From contig JAEYZG010000062.1 of assembly GCA_023428135.1 (NCBI GenBank), positions 372,001-436,000 on the forward strand: a stretch of 64,000 nucleotides of DNA, read 5' to 3'. Shown one piece after another: positions 9,091 to 18,289 of the stretch. The notes below the pieces were generated by a model that was not told the origin of the DNA, made no database searches, and worked only from the letters and a program-made list of their open reading frames with translations. The DNA comes from Bacteroidota bacterium (GTDB lineage: Bacteria > Bacteroidota > Bacteroidia > Cytophagales > Cytophagaceae). The position numbers were made by a program, and so were the translations under genes. Every line of letters begins with the position of its first letter. Position 1 is the stretch's first letter.

Positions 9091-10590
9091 TTATACTTGC
9101 TTAAATTGTTCCATCTGGTCTGCAATCTTACGATCATTAGCCAGTCTTGGAAGTTTATTCTGACCACCAAGTTTTCCGATTGATTTCATGTAATCTATAA
9201 ATGCACCTTTTTTCATTGGAGTGATTTCCAGTTTTCTTAAAATATTTCCGGAAATCAAATCGTCATAATATGTGTTCAGCCTAACCATCTCTGCATCCAG
9301 ATCTTCTCTGAAGGCATTGATATCATTAGGATATTTATTAAATTCTATAAACCACTCATGATATGGTAGACCTTCTTTTGGAGTCACCTGGGGTGCAACT
9401 GTAAACTCTATCACCTCTGTTTCAGGATGTTTAGAGACAGCAAATTTCAGTGCTTTTTCAACTTCCTCACCTATCACATGTTCTCCAAATGCAGAAATGA
9501 AATGTTTTATTCTACCAGTGACAATGATTCTGTAGGGATCTTTGGAAACGAATTTAATCATATCTCCGATGGAGTACCCCCATAGACCTGCATTTGTATT
9601 CATAATCAATGCGTAATTAACGCCCAACTGCACTTCATTGATATTTAACCTGGTAGGATTTTCATTAAAATATTCATCTGCAGGAATAAATTCATAGAAA
9701 ATACCGCTATTAAGTAACAACAAAAGCTGATTGCTATCTTGCTGATCCTGAAAGGCGATAAAGCCTTCAGAGGCAGGGTAAGTCTCAATCGAATCTATCT
9801 TTTTACCAATAGATTCAAACAATTTGGCTTTGTATGGTTCAAAATTAACGCCACCGTATACAAATAAAGAGAAATCAGGAAATACGTCTTTGATTTTCTT
9901 ACCTGTCCTGGCAGTAATTCGGTCAAAATACATTTGCACCCACGGCGGTATACCGGAGATAAGAGTCATTCTCTGATCTATGGTTTCTTCTATGATTGTA
10001 TCAAGCTTTTCCTCCCAATCCTCAATACAGTTTGTTTCATAACTTGGTTTTTGGTTGGTCCTCAGATAGCCTGGAACATGATGATTTACAATACCTGAAA
10101 GTCTGCCCACATGGATTCCGTTTTTCATCTCCATTTCAGGACTTCCGGAAAGAAAAATTAACTTTCCATCCAGAAAAAGTGATTTACCGGTGTTGTAAAC
10201 ATAGTTCAATAAAGCATCTCTTGCACCGCTGATATGGTAAGGAATGGATTCTTTGCTGATTGGAATATATTTGACACCACTGGTAGTGCCGGAAGTTTTG
10301 GCGAAATATAGAGGTTTGCCCGGCCACAGGATATCCGGCTGCCCATCTACAACCTTCTCAATATAAGACTTTAACTCCTCATAGTCTCTTACAGGTACTC
10401 TTTTTTTAAAGTCCTCATAGGACTTTATGCCAGCAAAATCATGGTCTTTTCCAAATGCAGTATGTTTTGCTTTATCGATGAGGTATTTAAAGACTTTTTG
10501 CTGAGTTCCTGACGGATCGGACGCCCACTTTTTTTGTTTTGATACTACAAAATTAGCGATTGGCTTACTTAATATTGATCTGATTCCCAT
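9091..10590 (-). CDS. GH3 auxin-responsive promoter family protein (acyl-adenylase fold)
   Basis: A 499-residue protein of the plant GH3/JAR1-like family in the adenylate-forming superfamily. Plant members join amino acids to acyl hormones such as jasmonate or auxin; the bacterial substrates are generally unknown. The ATP-binding P-loop is FAKTSGTTSGVKYIPIS near residue 101. The YPASEGFIAFQ segment near residue 272 and the GRIKHFISAFGEHV segment near residue 366 are typical of the core and C-terminal lid. It is the first gene of the operon with dxr, rseP and the LysM protein. The name refers to plant homologues and does not imply a role in auxin response here. Confidence 0.88.
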   Translation of the reverse strand: MGIRSILSKPIANFVVSKQKKWASDPSGTQQKVFKYLIDKAKHTAFGKDHDFAGIKSYEDFKKRVPVRDYEELKSYIEKVVDGQPDILWPGKPLYFAKTSGTTSGVKYIPISKESIPYHISGARDALLNYVYNTGKSLFLDGKLIFLSGSPEMEMKNGIHVGRLSGIVNHHVPGYLRTNQKPSYETNCIEDWEEKLDTIIEETIDQRMTLISGIPPWVQMYFDRITARTGKKIKDVFPDFSLFVYGGVNFEPYKAKLFESIGKKIDSIETYPASEGFIAFQDQQDSNQLLLLLNSGIFYEFIPADEYFNENPTRLNINEVQLGVNYALIMNTNAGLWGYSIGDMIKFVSKDPYRIIVTGRIKHFISAFGEHVIGEEVEKALKFAVSKHPETEVIEFTVAPQVTPKEGLPYHEWFIEFNKYPNDINAFREDLDAEMVRLNTYYDDLISGNILRKLEITPMKKGAFIDYMKSIGKLGGQNKLPRLANDRKIADQMEQFKQV

Positions 10591-10728
10591 ATACGTGTCT
10601 TTACAAAATTAATAAATAAGAGCAATTATCCTTATTAAATATTCCCATGTTCCAATTTTAGAAAAAACTTCTTCAAAAAATTGTAAGAATTTTATAATTT
10701 TTCGCCCGTAGTTGCGTCAGTTAATATT

Positions 10729-12138
10729 ATGAAAAAGTTTATACCAATAATTTTTATCGGGTTCGCTTCAGGCTTAGCGGGTTCATACACTTATGGGTTG
10801 TTCCGCGAAAATGAACCCATTATTATTCAAGCCACCAACCCAGCAAATAAGGTTTTTGCCAATTACAAATCTCAGGAATCTATTAATATGACCGGAGATT
10901 TTGTAGCAGCTTCTGCACAGAGTACCCCTTCTGTGGTTTTTATTCAGACGGTAGGAACCAACGCCCAAAGTTCTTGGTTCGACTGGTACTTTAATGGAAG
11001 TAGTCAGGTTGCCAGCTCTGGTTCGGGAGTGATCTTTTCTGATAACGGTTATATCATTACCAACAATCACGTCATTCAAAAGGCTGATAAGATTGAAGTA
11101 ATTCATGAACGAAAAACCTATCAGGCAAAAATAGTTGGTACAGATCCAAGTACTGATTTAGCAATTCTTAAAGTAGAAGCAGAAGGACTTCCTGCTGTAA
11201 AAATTGGTAATTCTAAAAACCTTCAGATTGGGGAATGGGTGTTGGCCGTAGGAAATCCATTCAATCTGACATCTACTGTAACAGCTGGTATAGTAAGTGC
11301 CAAGGCAAGAAATATAAATGTAGTGAACAGTCAATTTCCTCTGGAATCTTTTATACAGACTGATGCAGCTATTAACCCTGGTAATAGTGGAGGAGCACTT
11401 GTAAATTCCAAAGGGGAGCTGGTAGGAATCAATACAGCCATACTATCCAAGACTGGTTCGTATACAGGATATGGGTTTGCAGTTCCGGTTGATATTGTGG
11501 TTAAAGTAGTAAAAGACCTTATAAAATACGGATGCGTTCAAAAAGCTTTCATAGGAGCTGAAGTTTCTGAAGTTAATACCTCTGTCGCAGAGAAGCATCA
11601 TTTAAAAGATTTATCAGGAGTAATAGTCACCTATCTGCAAAAAGATGGCGCTGCTGAAAAAATTGGCCTGAAAAAAGGTGATATCATTTTAAAGCTAAAT
11701 GATATTCCAGTGAATACAAGAAGTGAATTTGAAGAATTACTTGCCTATCATAATCCAGGAGATAAGATAAAGATTACTTTTAAAAGTGATTCAAAACTGA
11801 CAGATGAATCTGTGACACTTACCAACCGTGAGGGAACAACAACAATGCTTGTAAAGCAAGTTACCACTTCTCAGAACCTGGGAGCTTCCTTTGAGACTGT
11901 TTCAAAGGTTGAAAGAGATAAGCTTAATATAGCAAACGGCGTCAAAATATCAGGAATTAAAAATGGACTCATAGCAAGAATGGGGCTACCGGAAGGTTTT
12001 ATCATCACCTCTATTAATAAGGTTGCCATCAACTCACCTGAAGAGTTGATTGAGATTTTAGAAAAGATAAAAGGCAGGGTTATGATTGAAGGGTTATCTT
12101 CAAATGGTGCAAGAAGCTACTACAATTTCTACTTCTAA
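10729..12138 (+). CDS. DegP/HtrA-family trypsin-like serine protease
   Basis: A 469-residue periplasmic protease/chaperone of the Do (HtrA) family, family S1C. It has an N-terminal membrane or signal segment (residues 3-24). The catalytic triad is H114 (TNNHVIQ), D143 (STDLAILKV) and S220 (NPGNSGGAL). Two PDZ domains follow, at about 260-360 (GVIVTYLQKDGAAEKIGLKKG) and 385-469. Such proteases degrade or refold damaged envelope proteins. It diverges from the GH3-fold gene and is followed by a clear terminator, so it is transcribed alone. Gene symbol left blank because DegP, DegQ and DegS types cannot be told apart safely. Confidence 0.93.
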   Translation: MKKFIPIIFIGFASGLAGSYTYGLFRENEPIIIQATNPANKVFANYKSQESINMTGDFVAASAQSTPSVVFIQTVGTNAQSSWFDWYFNGSSQVASSGSGVIFSDNGYIITNNHVIQKADKIEVIHERKTYQAKIVGTDPSTDLAILKVEAEGLPAVKIGNSKNLQIGEWVLAVGNPFNLTSTVTAGIVSAKARNINVVNSQFPLESFIQTDAAINPGNSGGALVNSKGELVGINTAILSKTGSYTGYGFAVPVDIVVKVVKDLIKYGCVQKAFIGAEVSEVNTSVAEKHHLKDLSGVIVTYLQKDGAAEKIGLKKGDIILKLNDIPVNTRSEFEELLAYHNPGDKIKITFKSDSKLTDESVTLTNREGTTTMLVKQVTTSQNLGASFETVSKVERDKLNIANGVKISGIKNGLIARMGLPEGFIITSINKVAINSPEELIEILEKIKGRVMIEGLSSNGARSYYNFYF

Positions 12139-12189
12139 AAAATAAAATATAAAAATTATCAATTCTCAAAAGTATAAAATAACAAAAAA

Positions 12190-12221
12190 GCTGATGGTCA
12201 TATCATCAGCATTTTTTTTTT
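12190..12221. terminator. Hairpin terminator after the HtrA gene
   Basis: GCTGATG (12190-12196) pairs with CATCAGC (12204-12210), followed by a run of ten T. A-tracts on the other side allow use by the convergent leftward barrel gene too. Confidence 0.8.
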
Positions 12222-12240
12222 GTTTTAATGTTTACATTTA

Positions 12241-13011
12241 TCAAAACGCATAAGACAAGCCTATATCCGTTGAGAATAAATTTCGTTGCTGAATATATGG
12301 TTTTTTACTTTTAGTAACAGTGGTAATATTGCCTCTGTATCCAGGTTCAATAATAAACTGTAGCCTTTCCGACAGCTGATATGCCAAACGAATTCCAAGA
12401 CCTAAGCTAAATACATAAGTTTTAAAATTATTTGTTATAGGATTTACAGATGTAAAGTCATTTGTTGAAAAGATTTTACCATCAGCCCCTAATAACCTGC
12501 TGGCAACCCCATACCCCTGAACGATACAGCTAAGCTTTCCGTTTCCTATCTTATAGCCAGCAGCCAAAGATACATCCAGGTAGTTATAATGATTAATTAG
12601 ATTAAATTGCTCTAAAGAGTCACTGACAATAAATCTTTCACGGATGGAAGTAAAGGCAACTCCTGGAGATATGTATATTTTTTTCCTCTCAAAGGATAGG
12701 TTTAATCCGATTTTATAGCTTAGTAAAGGATCTGTAGCATTTTTTTGATTTGTCAGAAAATCTTTACAATCCTCACATACATCATAATAACTCAAATGAT
12801 ATACAGGTGCGCCATAAATTATTAAAAATTTTGAATACTCTTTTGGCTCATCAATGTAAACTTCTTTTCTTATAATGTAATCTGCTTTTTTTATAATGAT
12901 AGTATCAACATCATCTTCTGTAGAATACTTAGTTGTGTCAATTTGAGCAAAAGATAATCCGGAAAAAACAAATAAAAATACTACAGAAATTAAAAACAAC
13001 TTTATATACAT
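12241..13011 (-). CDS. Outer-membrane beta-barrel protein, uncharacterised
   Basis: A 256-residue protein with a signal peptide (residues 1-22, ending SFAQ). From about residue 60 onward it shows amphipathic strands and ends in the aromatic DIGLSYAF, typical of outer-membrane barrels of the porin or OMP_b-brl type. No function can be read from the sequence. It is the third gene of the leftward ECF sigma unit (sigma 13673-14251, membrane protein 13021-13665, then this gene), with gaps of 7 and 9 bp. It may be the regulated product or a surface sensor for the pair. Confidence 0.65.
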   Translation of the reverse strand: MYIKLFLISVVFLFVFSGLSFAQIDTTKYSTEDDVDTIIIKKADYIIRKEVYIDEPKEYSKFLIIYGAPVYHLSYYDVCEDCKDFLTNQKNATDPLLSYKIGLNLSFERKKIYISPGVAFTSIRERFIVSDSLEQFNLINHYNYLDVSLAAGYKIGNGKLSCIVQGYGVASRLLGADGKIFSTNDFTSVNPITNNFKTYVFSLGLGIRLAYQLSERLQFIIEPGYRGNITTVTKSKKPYIQQRNLFSTDIGLSYAF

Positions 13012-13020
13012 GCCAATAAT

Positions 13021-13665
13021 TTAATTCTTTCTTTTGGGTTTTCTTTTACTCAATGTATCAATAACAATAATAGTATCCTGCTTTGTAATATAGACAATTC
13101 TTTTTTCCTTAACCTCTTTTTTCTTTTGTTGCTCAGGCTGACTTAATTCTTTTGTTGTAATGTTAACTTCCTTGATTGTGTGCTGTGATTCCTCTTTACT
13201 TATAAGGGTATCCTTGTTAACATCTAAAGGAATATGAGAATTTAGCTCAGTCGTACTTTTATTTTTTGAGACAACTTCGGTTATTAAAACCTCATTAGGC
13301 TTTATCTTAGCTACGGATACTTTCTGAGAATCTGACGGTTTACTAACTTTTTTTATCTGCTTTGATCCCTTTTGGTCGTTATGAATATCAAATGTCGTAA
13401 ATTCATTTTTTTTCTTTTCTCCGGAAACAGCAGCCTGAGTACTAACATTTCTTTCAGAAAGAGTGTATATCAATGTCAAAGCAGAAAATAAAAAACCTAA
13501 GACAATCAGAGAACAATAATAGATATTGAAATTAAGAAAAGAAAATCTGAAGAAATTTACCCTGGGAAGAGCAAGGTCTATTGCAGACCATTCGTCTTCA
13601 TCAGGCTGAATTTCATAATTTTCAAGCCCTTGTTTAAAAATATTTTCTATGCTCTTTTTTTCCAT
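13021..13665 (-). CDS. Single-pass membrane protein, putative anti-sigma partner
   Basis: A 214-residue protein with a cytoplasmic N-terminus (about 1-45; motif QPDEDEWSAIDLALP), one membrane segment at about 48-70, and a charged, lysine-rich C-terminal tail. The N-terminus resembles the short helical start seen in many Bacteroidota proteins encoded beside ECF sigma factors. It begins 7 bp after the sigma gene, so a role as anti-sigma factor is inferred from position and topology. No zinc-binding ZAS motif (HxxxCxxC) is present. The tail is low-complexity and unlike the SprB-repeat anti-sigma candidate at 50355. Confidence 0.55.
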   Translation of the reverse strand: MEKKSIENIFKQGLENYEIQPDEDEWSAIDLALPRVNFFRFSFLNFNIYYCSLIVLGFLFSALTLIYTLSERNVSTQAAVSGEKKKNEFTTFDIHNDQKGSKQIKKVSKPSDSQKVSVAKIKPNEVLITEVVSKNKSTTELNSHIPLDVNKDTLISKEESQHTIKEVNITTKELSQPEQQKKKEVKEKRIVYITKQDTIIVIDTLSKRKPKRKN

Positions 13666-13672
13666 TTCACAT

Positions 13673-14251
13673 TCACCTTTCCGAAGAATTTACCCATCTT
13701 TTGCCAGACAGGTTGATCAGGTACTCTTGTAACAACTTCTTAGCTCTGAATAATCTGGTTCTTGAAGTCTTTTCATCCAGGGATAATAATTGAGCAATAT
13801 CTGCGTGAGAATGATTTTCAATACAGAAGAGGTTAAATACCAATTTATATTGTTCAGGTAAGCTACTCAAAGCATTCATTAAATCTTCAGAAGTATATTC
13901 TGAGTATATTTCTTCAACCCCTTCTTCCTGCTCCGACCCTAACTCTCTACAGTTCAACAGAGAGACATCTTCCACTGCAAATTTATTTCTATTCTTTTTG
14001 TAATAAGAAATAGCAGTGTTTATCATTATCCTTTTCATCCATCCTTCAAAGCTACCCTTACCATTATATGATTTGATGTTTGAAAAAACTTTGATAAATC
14101 CCTCCTGCATCAGATCTTTTGCTTCTTCTTCATTGGAAGAATATCTTACACATAAAGCTTTCATTTTAGGCGCATATGCTTTGTATAATGCATTCTGTGC
14201 TACAGAATTATACTCCTTACAACCTTTAATTATGTCTGCTTCCTTCAGCAT
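13673..14251 (-). CDS. ECF-type RNA polymerase sigma factor
   Basis: A 192-residue sigma-70 family factor of the ECF group. Region 2 is at about 20-90 (DLMQEGFIKVFSNIKSYNGKGSFEGWMKRIMIN split over residues 46-78), and region 4 at about 120-180 (SLPEQYKLVFNLFCIENHSHADIAQLL). It directs RNA polymerase to a small regulon. It is the first gene of a tight three-gene leftward unit with a membrane protein and an outer-membrane barrel. It lies downstream of the lipoprotein array but 374 bp away and not clearly co-transcribed with it. Confidence 0.9.
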   Translation of the reverse strand: MLKEADIIKGCKEYNSVAQNALYKAYAPKMKALCVRYSSNEEEAKDLMQEGFIKVFSNIKSYNGKGSFEGWMKRIMINTAISYYKKNRNKFAVEDVSLLNCRELGSEQEEGVEEIYSEYTSEDLMNALSSLPEQYKLVFNLFCIENHSHADIAQLLSLDEKTSRTRLFRAKKLLQEYLINLSGKRWVNSSER

Positions 14252-14625
14252 CAGTTTTCTGATTCCGGATTATTTAGTAAGATATTAATACTAAAATAAT
14301 TTAATTACCCCGAAATAAAAAACGCTTACACGTTTAAGGAAATCTTTTCATCGCCTATTTTTAATAACTTTATGTTAATTCAAGATGTAATTTTTATCAG
14401 TATGAACCAAAAGGCATTGTCATAATCATAACTATTCCTTATGATACATATCCAAGAACTATATTTTATCCCATTTCCCACCAAAGGCAATATCAAATCT
14501 AGAAACAACAATATCTACATTCAGAAACTGGTATAGCCATTTATTCTGATAAACTGAAAACTAGGGCGAAAGCAATCGTTCCAGTATGAGGCACTCCATT
14601 CCATATATAATTATCACCTTTCCTC
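14252..14625. other. Gene-free stretch between lipoprotein array and sigma gene
   Basis: This 374-bp AT-rich stretch must hold the leftward promoter of the ECF sigma gene. On the + strand the frame 14368-14589 is open except for one TAG and encodes a run that includes EPKGIVIIITIPYD, but it has no usable start and no recognised family. I see no RNA gene, no clear terminator and no repeat. Confidence 0.4.
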
Positions 14626-15327
14626 TTATAATTTTTCATATACAATAACCAATTCCGGATGTAGGTCTGCATTACTATTATCAGACGAACAATATCTTAA
14701 ATTTTTCATGTTAGCTTCTGGCTCTAAAATAAAAGTACTTGATTTAATAAAAATTAAGAATCCAAAAAATAAATTAGGTCTTAAATACTGATTCTTCACT
14801 ATGATTGTGACATCTATTTCACAAGTATAATCTGCATTATTGGGAGGTAAATCAATTTGATATTGTCCAGCAGTCAGAGGCTCCTCATCCGTATCCACAC
14901 TATCTTCATTCCATGGCTCTATAATAGGCTGAATTGCCCATTTTTTGGGGTTAATTCTTTCTTCTAATGGTATCTTATTAAAATTCATAACAGTAGTATC
15001 AAGAAACAGCTTCAACGTTGCTTCTTTAATTACTGCATTGGGAGGGATTGAGCTTAAATCAAAATCAAGGAAACCATTATCGATATAAACTTGTAATCCT
15101 TGATGTACATAATACCCTGTCAAAAAAGGACTATCCCCAAATTTTCTATTTATATATAACCCTGTTACTGTATCTTTTCCTTCTACGCCAGGTTTCAATT
15201 TTATTGTTCCACTTTCAGGCATTTTAGAAATTTCAATGCAATAAGGATTCGAACAGCCAAATAATAAGCTTAAATACAGAGCCGTACAAGGCTTCAATTT
15301 ATCCCATATCAAATCAACCACGTGCAT
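14626..15327 (-). CDS. DNRLRE/CBM96-like lipoprotein, type 2 (array member A)
   Basis: A 233-residue lipoprotein. The lipobox LLFGC puts the lipidated cysteine at residue 25, and CSNPYC follows. The body has the array signatures: LKPGVEGKDT near residue 43, an FLDFDLSSIPPNA strand near 84, and YCSSD...LHPELVIVYE at the end, as in DNRLRE/CBM96-type beta-sandwich modules. It lacks the ITWFNQP motif of type 1 members and instead has IIEPWNEDSV and EEPLTAG, shared with the member at 18290. Its ATG overlaps the stop of the upstream member (TAATG), so translation is coupled. Carbohydrate binding is possible but unproven. Confidence 0.75.
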   Translation of the reverse strand: MHVVDLIWDKLKPCTALYLSLLFGCSNPYCIEISKMPESGTIKLKPGVEGKDTVTGLYINRKFGDSPFLTGYYVHQGLQVYIDNGFLDFDLSSIPPNAVIKEATLKLFLDTTVMNFNKIPLEERINPKKWAIQPIIEPWNEDSVDTDEEPLTAGQYQIDLPPNNADYTCEIDVTIIVKNQYLRPNLFFGFLIFIKSSTFILEPEANMKNLRYCSSDNSNADLHPELVIVYEKL

Positions 15328-16046
15328 TATATCATCTCATAATGTATAATTAATTCTGGCCTCAATTCTTCACTTTGGTGATCGGAAGAACAAAATCTAA
15401 TCATACAATCAGTAATATTGTTTACCTTCTTATAAAAATCAAAACTTAACCCCTTAACATTAGAATCTTTCTTCAATTTGCCTTGTGCGTAAGTGGTAAT
15501 ATTGACAGAATACTTTTGATTATATCTAGTTGGCCCTTTTTCAACAGACAGCTCCAATTCATCTATTGTTGGCTGATTAAACCAACTTATGTTGTTCTCC
15601 TCCCAAGGACTAGTTACAATATTTACCTTCCATCCGGAATCATCAGGAGAACTCACATGTCCACGGTATCCAAGATATGCGGTTCTAACATCTGCAGATA
15701 AATTCAATACTGCGGAAGTAACTTTAGCTCCAGGCGGTACTAATGTAGACAAATCAAAATCCATATAGAACTTTTCGAATATTCTATTTCTAGTTATAGT
15801 CCATGCTATTAAATTAAGACTTTCAATAGCTGCAAAGCTTGAATCAGGATAATAGGAGGAAATGGCAGCATCTTTTCCCTCTGGTCCAGGTTTAAAAGAA
15901 ACCCTGTGTGAGGTAATTATTTCCTCTTTCTTTTCCTCAATCTTTAAATCTTCACATATTGGATGTTTACAACTAAATACTAATACAGCATTTATAAAAT
16001 AAATTAGTTTTCTAACGCTACCTTTAAAAGAAAATATCTTATTCAC
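15327..16046 (-). CDS. DNRLRE/CBM96-like lipoprotein, type 1 (array member B)
   Basis: A 239-residue lipoprotein with lipobox LVFSC and the following CKHPIC. Array signatures are FKPGPEGKDAAISSYYPDSS near residue 51, a YMDFDLSTLVPPGAKV strand, SPWEENNISWFNQP near residue 148 and RFCSSD...LRPELIIHYE at the end. This is the fuller type 1 form. It is translationally coupled to member A, the same arrangement as members E and D at 18981-19730. A C-terminal sorting domain is absent, so export is by the lipoprotein route rather than by T9SS. Confidence 0.75.
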   Translation of the reverse strand: MNKIFSFKGSVRKLIYFINAVLVFSCKHPICEDLKIEEKKEEIITSHRVSFKPGPEGKDAAISSYYPDSSFAAIESLNLIAWTITRNRIFEKFYMDFDLSTLVPPGAKVTSAVLNLSADVRTAYLGYRGHVSSPDDSGWKVNIVTSPWEENNISWFNQPTIDELELSVEKGPTRYNQKYSVNITTYAQGKLKKDSNVKGLSFDFYKKVNNITDCMIRFCSSDHQSEELRPELIIHYEMI

Positions 16047-16166
16047 AATAGGTCATTATAAAAATTGATAACAAATTATGATAATTTGCACTAATCAAAA
16101 AGCACTTATCTTCTCATTTAGAATCTGATACAATCACAAGAGAATTTCGGATGATTGCATATATGT

Positions 16167-16859
16167 TTAGTATTCATATTCGATCTTCAATTCTGGCCAA
16201 AGCTCACTATTCTGATGATCTGATGAGCAAAATCTGAGAGCTATTGTTTCTTGAGGTTCAGATGGATAACCTAGACCAAAATTTAGTCTAAACCCATAAA
16301 TATCAGAAGATTTTAAAACTTTTCTTTTTACATATTTTGTTACATCAACCGAAAAGGCTTGAGACGAGTAATCGGGGCTTTGAACAGTAATAAAATCAGT
16401 TTTCTCAACCTCAGGTTGATTATTCCAACAAATAGAATCTTCTTGCCAGTTACTTGTTATAATATTCAATCTCCAAGTTTCATATTTTGTATATTCAATA
16501 TGCCCTGCAGCTCCATGATAAGGATTTGTAGTATCAGCAAATAATCTTAATACTGCTTTATTAATTTTTACATTTTTAGGTATAGATTTTTCAATGTCAA
16601 AGTCAAAATAGCCATACTCTAAATATTGCGGTATTCTAAAAATTTTCCAGGAAATGACATGCAGGCTTTTGTAACTTGCATAATTGGAATCAGGATGATT
16701 TGATACAACTACTGCATCTTTCCCTTCCATTCCTGGCTTTATTAAGATAGTTTGTATTAATCCTTCTTCACAAATCGGATGGGAACAGCTATATATAAAA
16801 ATGCCGACAATTATAATCCAATAATGTTTTATTTTTTTAAAACTATAAAAAAAAGTCAT
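16167..16859 (-). CDS. DNRLRE/CBM96-like lipoprotein, type 1 (array member C)
   Basis: A 230-residue lipoprotein. The membrane segment is followed by YSCSHPICEEG, with the lipidated cysteine near residue 25. It carries IKPGMEGKDAVVVSNHPDSN near residue 42, YGYFDFDIEKSIP, SNWQEDSICWNNQP near residue 136 (Cys replaces Thr/Ser of the usual ITW) and RFCSSD...LWPELKIEYE. It is the first gene of the downstream triplet C-B-A. A 120-bp gap separates it from B, and 97 bp separate it from the T9SS-sorted gene upstream. Confidence 0.75.
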   Translation of the reverse strand: MTFFYSFKKIKHYWIIIVGIFIYSCSHPICEEGLIQTILIKPGMEGKDAVVVSNHPDSNYASYKSLHVISWKIFRIPQYLEYGYFDFDIEKSIPKNVKINKAVLRLFADTTNPYHGAAGHIEYTKYETWRLNIITSNWQEDSICWNNQPEVEKTDFITVQSPDYSSQAFSVDVTKYVKRKVLKSSDIYGFRLNFGLGYPSEPQETIALRFCSSDHQNSELWPELKIEYEY

Positions 16860-16956
16860 GCTATTTGCTTTTGGCCTCAGGCAAGTATTTATTTTTATTT
16901 GATACGTTTTTATTTATCAGAAATTCAACTGACGACTATAAATCATAACTATACAA

Positions 16957-18204
16957 TTAATTTACTACAATTTTTCCTGACTTTAGAATTGAATTGTTAT
17001 GCTCGACTTGATAATAATATATTCCCTTTGTGAGTAAATTTTCAACTTCAGTTTCCTTTTTGTCGATCAAGATTTTATAAACCTTATGCCCAAACTGATC
17101 AAAGATATTTAAAGTGCCTCTTGCAAATTGAGAACTAATGAGCAATGACTCATTTATTTCTACAGGATTTGGATAGATGTTAAATGAGTTTGAAAGACTC
17201 TCAAGATTACTTGTAACAGGATCCTTCAGTGGCTTTAATACAAGAGAAAAGTTATTAGCAACACTGGTTGAGCAAACTAACAAAACATTATCATCTTTAG
17301 TTAAAGTTACAGAACGAATAAATTCTTTTGTTCCACTATACCTATTATAGGTCCAAATTACATCACCATTAAAATTTACCTTTGTTATAGATTGGGTCCC
17401 GGATGGAGCATCTTCAAACTCGTAAAAATAAATTCCTTTCTCATTTCCTTTACTTTCATCTATTCTGGTTGCAATTTTTTTTGTCCATAAGGTGTCAAGA
17501 TTTTCATTCATCGAAATCATAAGACCTTTTCTGGTTATTGCATATAATCCAGAGGTATTATTATGCATTTCTAGTACATCATCATTAATTGCATATTGCT
17601 TTGAAACTACAACATTACCATTAGTTCCATACTTTATAAATTGAATAGAATCTGTATTCACTTTATTCGCTGTGCGGACCCCTACAACATATTTGCCATC
17701 TATTTCAATAGGAGGAGTAATATACTTTGCTTTTGGTATAGAATTTTTCCAGATAGTTGTCCCATCAGTATTCAGCTTTGTAACATTACAGTCAGATGAT
17801 AACCTTTGTGATATTACATATCTCCCCTCTCCATCAATGATAAATGGTCCCATTTCAGCAGTAGAGGTAATCCCCAGAAAGGCTCCATTAAAATTAAACT
17901 TTTTAAATCCAACCTCAGTGGAAATAATAACTTCATCATTCGGGGTTACAAAATAATACTCATACCAGGGAAGGATATCTGTAGTTTCTTTTCTGAAATA
18001 TATTTCACCATGGTAATCCAATTTTATAAACTCTACTTTTCTTTCATTCTTGGAATTATAATATACATTGATAGAAAGCATATCACCTTGGCTCGACTCA
18101 TAAATCATGTTAAAATTATCTTTGTAGTACCATTCAAAAGCGAATTGGGCTTTAGCAAAAGTAGTTATAACCAACAATCCAAAAATCAAAATTGCTTTAT
18201 TCAT
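16957..18204 (-). CDS. T9SS-sorted propeller-like surface protein
   Basis: A 415-residue secreted protein with a signal peptide (1-19, ending AKAQ). The middle (about 25-325) is a series of short strand repeats with turns such as KLNTDGTTIWKN and KVNFNGDVIWTY, as in PQQ- or Kelch-like beta-propellers. The C-terminal ~80 residues form a type A T9SS sorting domain: FNIYPNPVE near residue 343, then GTLNIFDQFGHKV and GIYYYQVEHNNSILKSGKIVVN-like end. It sits between the two lipoprotein triplets in the same direction. It may be a surface partner of the lipoproteins; that is inference from position. Confidence 0.75.
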   Translation of the reverse strand: MNKAILIFGLLVITTFAKAQFAFEWYYKDNFNMIYESSQGDMLSINVYYNSKNERKVEFIKLDYHGEIYFRKETTDILPWYEYYFVTPNDEVIISTEVGFKKFNFNGAFLGITSTAEMGPFIIDGEGRYVISQRLSSDCNVTKLNTDGTTIWKNSIPKAKYITPPIEIDGKYVVGVRTANKVNTDSIQFIKYGTNGNVVVSKQYAINDDVLEMHNNTSGLYAITRKGLMISMNENLDTLWTKKIATRIDESKGNEKGIYFYEFEDAPSGTQSITKVNFNGDVIWTYNRYSGTKEFIRSVTLTKDDNVLLVCSTSVANNFSLVLKPLKDPVTSNLESLSNSFNIYPNPVEINESLLISSQFARGTLNIFDQFGHKVYKILIDKKETEVENLLTKGIYYYQVEHNNSILKSGKIVVN

Positions 18205-18289
18205 AAATTCATTTCTTGTCAGGTTGTTTTCTCATTGTATGCTGAATATATATTATTGATATAATTCATTATACAAAATACTACTTTTA

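Noticed and set aside
9091..10590. GH3 name taken as glycoside hydrolase family 3.
   Set aside because: The protein has an adenylate-forming P-loop (SGTTSG) and matches the plant GH3/JAR1-like family, not GH3 glycosidases; the true GH3 glycosidase is at 57481.
14368..14589. Rightward frame open except for one TAG, reading EPKGIVIIITIPYD, like the end of a LytS-type kinase.
   Set aside because: There is no start, the run is short, and such runs are expected in AT-rich DNA. The similarity is too weak to call a kinase remnant.
15241..15256. GGATTCGAACAG, like the T-loop of a tRNA.
   Set aside because: It lies inside a lipoprotein gene and no acceptor or anticodon arms fit around it.
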